Positions 42,540 to 50,835 of a stretch of DNA of 64,000 nucleotides are shown here, one piece after another. Positions within the stretch are counted from its first letter, which is position 1. The number at the start of each line of letters is the position of its first letter. Source of the stretch: Glycomyces harbinensis (GTDB lineage Bacteria; Actinomycetota; Actinomycetes; Mycobacteriales; Micromonosporaceae). A program made the position numbers and the translations under genes. The notes below the pieces were generated by a model. It had not been told where the DNA came from and did no database searches. It saw nothing but the letters and a program-made list of their open reading frames with translations. Location: NCBI RefSeq assembly GCF_900101745.1, contig NZ_FNAD01000011.1:1-64000 (forward strand), read 5' to 3'.

Positions 42540-42803
42540 TCATCCCTTCTGGTCGGCGTGGGGACGCATGGCCTCGACGACGTCGCCGAGCGTGCGCATC
42601 CGGGCGAGGTCGTCCTCGGTGAAGCGCTCGAGGCCGACGTCGGCGGCCCGGCACAGCGAGGTGAGGAACAGGACCTTGTTGAGCGAGGTGAGCCCGTAGG
42701 TCTCCGCGAGGTCCTCACCGGCGTCGAGGGTGGCCGGGTCGGGCCGGTCGCGCAGGACCTGCGCGAGCTGTTCGCGGGCCAGGGTGTCGAGGTCAGCGGG
42801 CAT
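42540..42803 (-). CDS. Acyl carrier protein
   Basis: The 87-residue protein has the four-helix carrier pattern with the phosphopantetheine site Ser40 in YGLTSLNKV; the usual Asp before Ser is Thr. It overlaps the AMP-ligase gene by 11 bases and is most likely the carrier loaded by that ligase, as with the ligase/ACP pair in the triacsin locus. Confidence 0.87.
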   Translation of the reverse strand: MPADLDTLAREQLAQVLRDRPDPATLDAGEDLAETYGLTSLNKVLFLTSLCRAADVGLERFTEDDLARMRTLGDVVEAMRPHADQKG

Positions 42804-44310
42804 GGAGTCCTTCTTTCGGGTCGGCGATGCGGTCGCGGTAGCGCTCGAGGATGCGCCCCCGGATGGGTTTGAACTGGGAGGTGAGGAGTCCGTTGTCGAT
42901 GGTGAAGGGCTCGTCGGCGGTGATGACGCGGGAGATCCGCTCGTCGGGTTCGGAGCCGGCGTTGACCGCGGCGAGCGCGGCCGCGACGGCGGCGCGGTCG
43001 ACGGGCCCGGGATGCGGGGAGACGACGGCGACGAGCCCGGTCTGGTTGCGGCAGTATAGGACGCATTCGGCGACGGCGCCGGTGTCGCGGAAGCGGGTCT
43101 CGATCGGGCGGACGACGACCTTCTTGCCGTTGTCGAGGACGATGACGTCGTCGCTGCGGCCGTGGATGTACAGGTAGCCGTCCTCGTCGAGGTGGCCGAG
43201 GTCGCCGGTGCGGACGAGCCCGCCGGGCTTGAACATCCGCTCGCTCTCGCCTGGCGCCGCGAAGGTGTAGGCGGTGTTGACGGGGTGGTCGCTGCGGACG
43301 CACACGACGCCGTCGGCGTCGATGAGGATCTCCTTGCCGGGCAGGGCCTTGCCGACGCTGCCTTCGCGGTGGGCGCCGGGGTGGTTCTTGGTGGCGATGC
43401 AGGTCTCGTTGAGGCCGTAGCCTTCGAAGATGGGCAGGCCGGCCTCGGTGAAGAAGCGGAGCATGGCCGGGTCGGCGGGGGCCGAGCCGGTCCACAGGTA
43501 GCGGATGCGGGAGCCGAACAGCTCGGCGGCGGCCTTGGCGGCGTCGACGCCGTCGGCGAGCCGTCCTTCGAGGTGGCGCCTGGCGGAGTCGAAGAACCCG
43601 GGGACGGCCATGACGACGGTCGGCTCGACGGCGGGCATCACGGCGAACACGGACTGGTAGGTCGTGACGACGAGGTCGTGGCCCCAGCGCAGCGCCGAGT
43701 AGAGCCAGTAGCGCTGCTGGAGCAGCGACAGCGGCAGGAACACCAGGAGCCGGTCGCCGGGGCGGTGGTCGAACATGCCCTGGACGTCGCGCAGCGAGGA
43801 GTCGATGCTGGCGACCGTGGCTTCGAGTCCTTTGGGGACTCCGGTGGAGCCGGAGGTGAACTTGACGGTGGTGCAGTCCTCCGGTTCCCAAAGGGGCGCA
43901 TGGATCTCGGGCGGGTCCTCGTCGGCGTGCCGCGCGATCTCGGCGATCGGGCGCACTGCGGGCGGCGCGCCGTCGGGGATCGGGGCGTCGGTGTAGAGCT
44001 GGTCGAGCCCGTACCGTTCGACCAGTTCGGCGTCCGGCGTGAACTTGCCGGGTTCGAACCCGGCGGTCTGGGCCTTGAGCATGAGCGCGGCGAGATCGAG
44101 CAGGATCCACTCGATGCGGTTGGCGGCGAGGACGCCGATGCGGTCGCCCTCGCCGATGCCGCCTCGTCGCAGGGCCCCGGCGACGGCTCGGGCGCGGTCG
44201 TGGAGTTCGGCGAGCGGCATGGCGCGGCGGTGGCCGAGCCCGGCGACGGTGAGGACGCCGTCGTGGGCGGGACGTTCGGCGATGATGCGGTTGAGGATCG
44301 ATGCGGTCAC
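42793..44310 (-). CDS. Acyl-AMP ligase (ANL superfamily)
   Basis: The 505-residue protein is a full-length adenylating enzyme: P-loop TVKFTSGSTGVPKG, EGYGLNET, RTGDLGHLDEDGYLYIHGR and the catalytic Lys of the C-terminal domain near SQFKPIRGRI. There is no carrier domain. GTG 44310 overlaps the NRPS stop as GTGA. By position and by analogy with triacsin it should activate hydrazinoacetic acid, or an N-acyl form of it, and load the ACP encoded just downstream. The substrate is inferred. Confidence 0.87.
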   Translation of the reverse strand: MTASILNRIIAERPAHDGVLTVAGLGHRRAMPLAELHDRARAVAGALRRGGIGEGDRIGVLAANRIEWILLDLAALMLKAQTAGFEPGKFTPDAELVERYGLDQLYTDAPIPDGAPPAVRPIAEIARHADEDPPEIHAPLWEPEDCTTVKFTSGSTGVPKGLEATVASIDSSLRDVQGMFDHRPGDRLLVFLPLSLLQQRYWLYSALRWGHDLVVTTYQSVFAVMPAVEPTVVMAVPGFFDSARRHLEGRLADGVDAAKAAAELFGSRIRYLWTGSAPADPAMLRFFTEAGLPIFEGYGLNETCIATKNHPGAHREGSVGKALPGKEILIDADGVVCVRSDHPVNTAYTFAAPGESERMFKPGGLVRTGDLGHLDEDGYLYIHGRSDDVIVLDNGKKVVVRPIETRFRDTGAVAECVLYCRNQTGLVAVVSPHPGPVDRAAVAAALAAVNAGSEPDERISRVITADEPFTIDNGLLTSQFKPIRGRILERYRDRIADPKEGLHAR

Positions 44311-47300
44311 GGCTGCTCCCGTTCGGTGGTGGCGGTGAGGTGGCCCGCCATGGCGCGCACGGTGTTGAGCGCGAAGATCGCCTCCAGCGGCAGGCCGATC
44401 CCGTACTCGGCGCGCACGGCGGTCAGGATGCGCGCGGCGGTCAGGGAGTCGCCGCCGAGGGCGGTGAAGTCGGCTTCGGGGTCGACCTCGGGGACCCGCA
44501 GCGTGCTCGCCCACAGCGCGGCGATCCTGGATTCGACGGCGGGGTCGGCGGGCGGGCGGTCTTCGGCTCCCTGTTCGGCGATCGGGACGTCGGCGAGCGC
44601 GGCCCGGTCGACCTTGCGGTTGCGGTTGAGCGGCAGCCGGTCGTGCCACACGACCGCGGCCGGGACCATGTAGTCGGGCAGGTCGGCGCGGAGGGCCTCG
44701 CGGATCTCGGCGAGCGGGGGCCGGCCGGCGGCGGGGACGAGGTGGGCGACGAGGACCGCCCCGGAGGCGCCCTTGCGGGCCACGACCGCGGCCTCGGCGA
44801 CCGGGTCGAGGGCCGCGAGCCGGGTCTCGACCTCGCCGGCCTCGATGCGGTGGCCGTTGACCTTGATCTGGAAGTCGGTGCGGCCCAGGATGTCGATCGT
44901 GCCGTCGGGCCGGTAGCGGCCGAGGTCGCCGGTGCGGTAGAGCCGGTCGCCGCGGTCGTCGACGTAGCGTTCGGCGGTCAGGTCGGGGGCGCCCCGGTAG
45001 CCGGGGGTGACGCCGGCGCCGGCGGCGAGGATCTCGCCGGGGACCCAGTCGGGGCAGTCGTTGCCGTCGGCGTCGCGGATGTGCGCGCGGTTGTTGGCGT
45101 TGGGGCGGCCGTACGGGAGCGGCACGTCCGCCGGGTGGTCGGGCGGGATCGGATGCCAGATGTTCCAGATCGTCGTTTCGGTCGGCCCGCCGAGGGAGAC
45201 GACGCGCAGGTCGGGTCGGGCGCGGTAGAGCGCGGCGGGCAGGTCGGGCGGGATGCGGTCGCCGCTCATCATGACCAGTCGCAGCGAGGGCGGCAGTGAC
45301 CCGTCGTGGTCGGCGAGCATCCGCACGATCGCCGGAACCGAGTTCCACACCGTCGCTCCGGCGGCTTCGGCGAGCGTCTTCCAGTGCGCGGGGTCGGCGG
45401 CCCGGTCGGCGTCCGGGACGACCAGCGCGGCCCCGGCGCTCAGGGCGCCGAAGACGTCCCACACCGACAGGTCGAAGGTGAAGGCGCTGATGGCGAAGAA
45501 GCGGTCGTCCGGGCCGATCGCGAACCGCTCGGCGCAGTCGGCGACGACGTTGGCGACGTTCCGGTGGGTCACCATGACGCCCTTGGGTTCGCCGGTGGTG
45601 CCCGAGGTGTAGAGGACGTAGGCGAGGTCGCCGGGGTCGGCGCCGGGCACGTCGGGGGCCGCGGCCGCGCGCGGCCCCGCGCGCAGGTCGAGCGACGGGA
45701 GGCCGTGATCCAGGTCGTCGTCGGTGAGGACGTGGGCGAGGCGGTCGTCGCGCAGGAGCCGGTCGCGGCGGGTCGAGGGGAGGTCGGCGTCGACCGGGAC
45801 GTACGCGGCGCCGGCGAGCAGGGCGCCGAGGATGCCGACGATCTGCTCGGGTCCGCGCCGCATCACCAGGCCGACGAGGTCGCCGCGGCCGGCGCCGTTG
45901 TCGCGCAGCCAGGTCGCGGCGCCCGCGGCGCGGGCGAGGAGGTCGCCGTAGGTGATCGACGCGTCCGCGGTGATGATCGCGGTCGCGTCGGGGCGCTGCG
46001 CGGCGTGCCGCAGGAAGGCGTCGGTGAGCATGGCGGGCGCGAAGTCCCGCTCGGTGTCGTTGGCGCGCTTGCGGGCGCGGCGCTGCGCGTCCGGCAGGAG
46101 GTCGAACCGTTCGGCGTCCCAGGCGGTTGCGTCGCAGAGGCGGTGCAGGAGGGTGTCGAGTCCGGCGGTGAGGGCGTCGAGCAGGCCGGGCGGGAAGAGC
46201 GCTTCGACCGCGTCGAGGCGGATGACGAGGTCGCCGTGCTGCTGGAGGACGAACACGTCGAGGTGGACCTGCGGGGTCTGGGAGACGGTGAAGACCTCGG
46301 GGCCGAACGATTCGAGCGCGGAGCCGTCGACGCCGCCGATGGCGTCCAGTGTGGAGTTGAAGGTGTAGGGCATGGCGGCGGCGCGGGTGTCCGAGTGGTG
46401 GCGTGCGAGGTCGCGCATGACGTCGATGCCGGAGTAGTGGCGGTGGTCGAGGTCGGTGCGGAGTCGGCCCTGGAGGGCGCGGGCGCGTTCGGCGAAGGTC
46501 CGGGTCCGATCGATGTGGACGGCGACGAGGAGCGGGTCGGAGAACTGGCCGACGGCGGTGAAGGCGCCGGGGTGGATCGGGAGGCGCTGCGAGACGGTGG
46601 TGTTGAGCGTGAACGCGTTTCCGGCGCCCCACAGGGACAGTGCCTCGGCCCAGGCGGCGAGCAGCGCGGCCGAGGGGGTGAGCCCGGCGGCCTTGATCTC
46701 GCGCTGGAGGCGGGTCCAGTCGTCGGCCTCGAGCACCACCCGGCGCTGGACGACCCGGGTGGGGCCGATCGCGGACGGGTCGGCGGCGAGCGGCAGCCGG
46801 GGCGCGGGAGGGAGTTCGTCCAGGCGCGAGCGCCAGTACTCGCGCGAGCGGGCGGAGGCGGGGCCGGCGGCCGCGGCCTCGATCGCCGCCACGTGGGCGC
46901 GGAAGGGCATCCGCGGCGCGTCGTCGCCGCCGCCGGTCTCGTATCGGCGGTGCCATTCGCCGAAGAGGAGGAACATGCCGATGCCGTCGACGGCCATGCC
47001 GTCGTGGTTGACGCACAGGACCATCCGGTCGTCGGCGAGGACGCAGACCTCGGCATCGACGAGGGGCCCGGTGGCCGGGAGCCTGCGGTGGGAGCGGCGC
47101 TCGCGGACGGCGGCGCGGCGCCGGTCCCGCTCGCTCGGGTCGAGGCCGCGCAGGTCCGTTACGGTGAAGCCGGGCAGGGTGGGGGTCTCGGCCTGCCGGT
47201 CCTCGTCGAGGACGGCCAGTCGCAGCGCCGAGTGGGCCCGTGCGGTGTCCTCAAGGGACTTTCGCAGTCGGTCGAGGTCCCAGGCGCCTTCGATCTCGTG

Positions 47301-47564
47301 GTAGACCTGGTTGGCGACGTCGCCGAGTTCGAGCAGGCCGGACCGTCCGACCAGGTAGGCGCGTTGCAGGGGCGTCAGCGCGAAGGCGTCCTCGAACGCG
47401 GCCAGGTGCGCGACGAGGTCGGCCTTGGCGGCCTTGAGCCTCGCGACGAGGTCGGGGGTCATGGCCGTCTTGGGGCCTTCGAGCCTGAGGTCGCCGCCCG
47501 CGGCGGACAGCGACAGGCCCGCTTCGCGGAGGTCGGCGAGGACGGCGGCGGGAGTGTCGGTCAT
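44307..47564 (-). CDS. Nonribosomal peptide synthetase, TubC docking-Cy-A(Cys)-PCP
   Basis: The 1085-residue single module has an N-terminal TubC-type docking domain (1-55: LADLREAGLSLSAAGGDLRL, MTPDLVARLKAAKADLVAHL). A heterocyclisation domain follows at about 60-480, starting LTPLQRAYLVGR, with NHDGMAVDG giving the Cy signature DxxxxD in place of HHxxxDG. The A domain (about 510-910) reads, by alignment to GrsA, roughly D-L-W-N-M-S-L-I-W, close to the cysteine code DLYNLSLIW. The PCP has GGDSL with Ser1040. No thioesterase domain. It should condense an upstream carrier-bound acyl group with Cys and close a thiazoline. The docking domain means the donor is another protein, probably the MetRS-carrier fusion whose gene overlaps it. 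Confidence 0.9.
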   Translation of the reverse strand: MTDTPAAVLADLREAGLSLSAAGGDLRLEGPKTAMTPDLVARLKAAKADLVAHLAAFEDAFALTPLQRAYLVGRSGLLELGDVANQVYHEIEGAWDLDRLRKSLEDTARAHSALRLAVLDEDRQAETPTLPGFTVTDLRGLDPSERDRRRAAVRERRSHRRLPATGPLVDAEVCVLADDRMVLCVNHDGMAVDGIGMFLLFGEWHRRYETGGGDDAPRMPFRAHVAAIEAAAAGPASARSREYWRSRLDELPPAPRLPLAADPSAIGPTRVVQRRVVLEADDWTRLQREIKAAGLTPSAALLAAWAEALSLWGAGNAFTLNTTVSQRLPIHPGAFTAVGQFSDPLLVAVHIDRTRTFAERARALQGRLRTDLDHRHYSGIDVMRDLARHHSDTRAAAMPYTFNSTLDAIGGVDGSALESFGPEVFTVSQTPQVHLDVFVLQQHGDLVIRLDAVEALFPPGLLDALTAGLDTLLHRLCDATAWDAERFDLLPDAQRRARKRANDTERDFAPAMLTDAFLRHAAQRPDATAIITADASITYGDLLARAAGAATWLRDNGAGRGDLVGLVMRRGPEQIVGILGALLAGAAYVPVDADLPSTRRDRLLRDDRLAHVLTDDDLDHGLPSLDLRAGPRAAAAPDVPGADPGDLAYVLYTSGTTGEPKGVMVTHRNVANVVADCAERFAIGPDDRFFAISAFTFDLSVWDVFGALSAGAALVVPDADRAADPAHWKTLAEAAGATVWNSVPAIVRMLADHDGSLPPSLRLVMMSGDRIPPDLPAALYRARPDLRVVSLGGPTETTIWNIWHPIPPDHPADVPLPYGRPNANNRAHIRDADGNDCPDWVPGEILAAGAGVTPGYRGAPDLTAERYVDDRGDRLYRTGDLGRYRPDGTIDILGRTDFQIKVNGHRIEAGEVETRLAALDPVAEAAVVARKGASGAVLVAHLVPAAGRPPLAEIREALRADLPDYMVPAAVVWHDRLPLNRNRKVDRAALADVPIAEQGAEDRPPADPAVESRIAALWASTLRVPEVDPEADFTALGGDSLTAARILTAVRAEYGIGLPLEAIFALNTVRAMAGHLTATTEREQP

Positions 47565-49798
47565 CGGGTCTCACCTCCGAGTGCGGCGAGCAGGTCGGCG
47601 TCGGCCATGCCGTCCAGTGCGGCGGCGAGCGCGCTCAGGGGCGCGTCGGCGAGGAGGGTCTCCAGCGGGACGTCGGCCTTGAGCTCGGTGAGCGCGTGGT
47701 ACTGGAGGGTGGTCGCGGCCAGCGAGTTCGCGCCGAGTGCGGGCAGCGACAGGTCCGCGAAGTCCGCTTCGAGGCCGAGCAGGACGGCGACCTTGGACCG
47801 CAGCCACGGGAGGGAAGCGGGTGTCGCGGGGGCCGCGAAGAAGCGGGTCGAGTCCAATGTGGTCCGGTTGCCGGGCGGGACGAGCTCGACCGCGTCGGGC
47901 CAGGCGTCGACCGCGAGCCCGAGCGATGCGGCGAGCCGCTGCGAGAAGCGCGGCATCAGGGGCGCGGCGGCGGTCGCGAGCAGGCGGGCGGCGGCGAGTT
48001 CGAGGGCGGTCGCGGTGCGCGCCTCGGAGGACCAGCGGTCGAGGCCGCGCAGGCGCGACTGGAGCCGGGAGAACGCCGTCGCGTCCTCGACCAGGGCGTC
48101 GAGGACCGCCGCGGCCCGGCGGAGCGAGAAGCCTTCGGCGCCCAGGGCCGCGGTGGCCTGCTCGAGGCGGTGGGTGAGCCGCGCGAGGAAGTCCGCGTGC
48201 TCGGTCGTCCAGGTCCCGGCGTCGGGGACGAGGCCGCCGTGGTCGCTGCGGACGCGCTCGCCGAGGTCGTCCAGCCAGGCCTGCCACTGTCCGATGAGGA
48301 CATCGGTGACGGCGCGGTCGTACTCGGCGCGGCGGAAGTCGGTGCGCTCGTCCTCGGGACGGGTGCGGCACAGGTAGTAGCGGACCGCGTCCACGGTCTC
48401 GGGGCTCAGGATCTCCTTGCCCCAGATGGCGTGGCGGCGGCTGGTGGAGAACTTCGCGCCTTCGAGCAGGTAGAACTCGTTGACGTGGTAGTCGATGTCG
48501 GGGTTCCACTGGGGGAACGCGAGCCGGTACAGGACCGGGTAGAGGATCGAGTGGTAGAAGCTGTTGTCGTAGCCGAAGAAGTGGACGACCTTCCAGTCCG
48601 GGGAGGGCCGCTCGCGCGACCACTGCTCCCCGAGCCCGGCGCCCAGGCGCTCGATGCCGTGGAGGAAGCCGTAGCTCATCTCGGGCCACACCCAGATGAC
48701 CTGGGAGGCGAGGTCGTCCTCGGCCGGGCGCACGCCCCAGTCGGACGGGTGGGAGACGGGCAGTTCGAGGCCGTCCCGGGCGAAGACCCGGTGGGCCAGT
48801 TCGCGCAGGCGGGCCGGGACGCGCCCGAGCAGGTGGTGGCCCGCGACGGTCTCGGCGAACTCGTGGAGCGGCAGGGTCCAGCGCTCGACCTCGGCCGCCC
48901 GCGGGGCGGCGTCGCCGCGGCGCGAGCGCGGCTCGCCGAGGTCGGCGACCAGATTGGGCTCGCCGCACTCCTCGCAGATGTTGCCGCCAGTGGGACCCGA
49001 GCACCCCGGGCAGGTCCCCGAGACGTCCACTTCGTACAGGTACTCGCCGCCCTCGCCTTCGACCAGCGCGGGAGTGGCCTTCGGGCGGACGGACCCGGAG
49101 CGGACCAGGCGGGTGAAGAAGCGCCGCAGGCCTTCCTCGTAGCCGTCGTCCGTACTCGTCGTGTAGTACTCGTCGACGTCGATGTCCATGGCCTTGAGGG
49201 TGGCGGCGATCTCGGCGGAGTAGTGCCGGGCGGCCTCGGCGGGGGTGACGCCGTCGCGCTCGGCGGCGGCCTCCACATAGCTCTGGTAGTCGTCGCTGCC
49301 GGTGAGGTGCCAGGCCCGGTTGCCGTTCAGCCGCTGGAAGCGCACGTAGGCGTCGGCGCCGAGGTAGGGCCCCGAGAGGTGTCCCAGGTGGAGGTCGCCG
49401 TTGGGGGTCGGCGGGGTGGAGAACACGAACTGGGGGCGCCCGGCGGCGCGGGTCCGGGTCCGGGAGGCGACGGCGTGCCGGGCGCGGGCGGCGTCGCGCC
49501 AGTACTGGGTGAAGAAGACCAGGTCGGCCTCGCCGGTGTTGGTGATGACGTGGGATTCGAAGGGCTCGAACAGGACCACGGTGCCGGGCCGGGCCGGATG
49601 GACCGCGCCGTCGATGCGGAGCTCGCCTTCGCCCGAGACGATGACGAAGAACTCGGTCTCGTCGTGCTGGTGGCTGGTGGAGCTCGCGCCGGGCGCGACG
49701 CGGCCCCAGCCGGCGCCGACGCCGAGTCCGTCTACTGAGGACATGTCGATGCCGAAGGCCTCGGAGAGATCGGATTCGCTGTAGTGGTTCAGGATCAT
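47561..49798 (-). CDS. Cupin-MetRS-like hydrazine synthetase with extra C-terminal carrier domain
   Basis: The 745-residue protein has three parts. Residues 1-105 are a cupin with intact metal motif HQHDETE and second-motif His in PFESHVI. Residues about 120-640 are a class I aminoacyl-tRNA synthetase of MetRS type with HIGH-like HLGHLSG (about 134), a zinc knuckle CPGC/CEEC (about 262-275) and KMSKS-like KFSTSRRH (about 448). Residues about 650-745 look like a carrier domain with Ser692 in LGANSLAATT. Cupin-MetRS proteins of s56-p1 (Spb40) and triacsin (Tri28) join N6-hydroxylysine and glycine through an N-N bond. The carrier is not something I remember from those. The hydroxylase and oxidase genes are just upstream; the stop overlaps the NRPS start as ATGA. 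Confidence 0.88.
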   Translation of the reverse strand: MILNHYSESDLSEAFGIDMSSVDGLGVGAGWGRVAPGASSTSHQHDETEFFVIVSGEGELRIDGAVHPARPGTVVLFEPFESHVITNTGEADLVFFTQYWRDAARARHAVASRTRTRAAGRPQFVFSTPPTPNGDLHLGHLSGPYLGADAYVRFQRLNGNRAWHLTGSDDYQSYVEAAAERDGVTPAEAARHYSAEIAATLKAMDIDVDEYYTTSTDDGYEEGLRRFFTRLVRSGSVRPKATPALVEGEGGEYLYEVDVSGTCPGCSGPTGGNICEECGEPNLVADLGEPRSRRGDAAPRAAEVERWTLPLHEFAETVAGHHLLGRVPARLRELAHRVFARDGLELPVSHPSDWGVRPAEDDLASQVIWVWPEMSYGFLHGIERLGAGLGEQWSRERPSPDWKVVHFFGYDNSFYHSILYPVLYRLAFPQWNPDIDYHVNEFYLLEGAKFSTSRRHAIWGKEILSPETVDAVRYYLCRTRPEDERTDFRRAEYDRAVTDVLIGQWQAWLDDLGERVRSDHGGLVPDAGTWTTEHADFLARLTHRLEQATAALGAEGFSLRRAAAVLDALVEDATAFSRLQSRLRGLDRWSSEARTATALELAAARLLATAAAPLMPRFSQRLAASLGLAVDAWPDAVELVPPGNRTTLDSTRFFAAPATPASLPWLRSKVAVLLGLEADFADLSLPALGANSLAATTLQYHALTELKADVPLETLLADAPLSALAAALDGMADADLLAALGGETR

Positions 49799-49812
49799 GA
49801 CTGCCTCCGTCG

Positions 49813-50835
49813 TTAGCGGTTCGAGGGGTGGGAGGTGGCGGATGCGAGGGCGGCGACGGCCTCGGCGGCGATCGCGGGGGCGAGCCGGTAGCCCGAGCCG
49901 CCCGCCGCGCCGGCGAAGACCAGGCCGGGGCACAGCTCGGCGACCACCGGTTCGCGGGCCGGACTGTAGGCGTCGCAGAAGACCCGGCCCGAGCGGCACA
50001 GCGGCGCCAGGTTGGGCGCGTGCCGCCGGAGCACGGCCCGGGCGTCCGCGAGGTCCGAGGGGGCGAGCCCGCGCTCGACGGTGTCGGGGTCGACGTCCCA
50101 CTCGTCGCAGGTGTAGCTGAACAGGAAGTGCCCGCGGTGGTGCAGCGGCAGCACGAAGGCGTCCTCGTCGTCGAAGACGGCCAGGGCGTCGCCGGGGCCG
50201 GGGACGGTGTCGAGGTGGGCCGCGACGATCTTCTTGACCCGGAGGCCGAGCGGCGCGATGAGATCGGCCCAGGCCGGATGCGCGATCCACGGGCCTGGGG
50301 CGAGCACGACGCGGCGGGCGCGGAGCGTCTCGCCGTGGCCGAGGGTCAGGACCCAGCCGTCGTCGCCGTCGAGGGCGGCGACTTCGACGCCCTCCCAGAC
50401 GGTCGCGCGCGGGCGCAGGTCGGTGAGGATCGCGCGGGCGACGCCTTCGACGTCGGCGTAGTGGCAGCCGTCCAGGACCCATTCGCGGGTGCCGGGGTCG
50501 GGCTCGGTCTCGGCGCCGAGTTCGAGATAGGCGCCGCGGACGGCGTCGGCGCGCTCGGCCGAGGCGCGGACGGTCGCCCGGGTCGGGTGCACCGGCAGGC
50601 CGAGTTCGGCGGCGAGGCGCTGCCAGTAGCGGTGGCTGTGCTCGGTCATGGACCGGACGCGCGCGGTCGCGCCGCGCGGGAAGTGGACGCCGGCGGACCG
50701 GCTCGTGGCGCCGCCGCCGACGAGGCCGCGTTCGAGGACGGCGATGTCGGCGCCGGGGAAGGCCGCCGCGGCCTCGTAGGCGGTGACGGCGCCGATGACG
50801 CCGCCGCCGATCACGGCGAGGTCTACAGCGTCCAC
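49813..50835 (-). CDS. D-amino-acid-oxidase/glycine-oxidase-type flavoprotein
   Basis: The 340-residue protein is a DAO-family FAD enzyme: VIGGGVIGAVTAYEAA at the N-terminus, GVHFPRGATARVRSM, VVLAPGPWIAHPAW and FAGAAGGSGYRLAPAIAAEA at the C-terminus. In the triacsin and s56-p1 pathways a homologue oxidises N6-(carboxymethylamino)lysine to a hydrazone, which hydrolyses to hydrazinoacetic acid and 2-aminoadipate 6-semialdehyde. The gene lies between the lysine hydroxylase (13-base overlap) and the cupin-MetRS gene, matching that gene order. Confidence 0.88.
   Translation of the reverse strand: MDAVDLAVIGGGVIGAVTAYEAAAAFPGADIAVLERGLVGGGATSRSAGVHFPRGATARVRSMTEHSHRYWQRLAAELGLPVHPTRATVRASAERADAVRGAYLELGAETEPDPGTREWVLDGCHYADVEGVARAILTDLRPRATVWEGVEVAALDGDDGWVLTLGHGETLRARRVVLAPGPWIAHPAWADLIAPLGLRVKKIVAAHLDTVPGPGDALAVFDDEDAFVLPLHHRGHFLFSYTCDEWDVDPDTVERGLAPSDLADARAVLRRHAPNLAPLCRSGRVFCDAYSPAREPVVAELCPGLVFAGAAGGSGYRLAPAIAAEAVAALASATSHPSNR

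Noticed and set aside
44307-47564. Ordinary condensation domain in the NRPS
   Set aside because: The second-histidine motif HHxxxDG is missing; NHDGMAVDG gives the DxxxxD signature of cyclisation domains.
45306-48377. 1023-codon plus-strand open frame opposite the NRPS and MetRS-like genes
   Set aside because: It crosses two well-supported genes on the other strand, and its translation is low-complexity Gly/Val/Glu/Arg without domains.
47561-49798. A housekeeping methionyl-tRNA synthetase
   Set aside because: The N-terminal cupin, C-terminal carrier domain and location between a lysine N-hydroxylase/oxidase pair and an NRPS show a pathway enzyme, not the translation enzyme.
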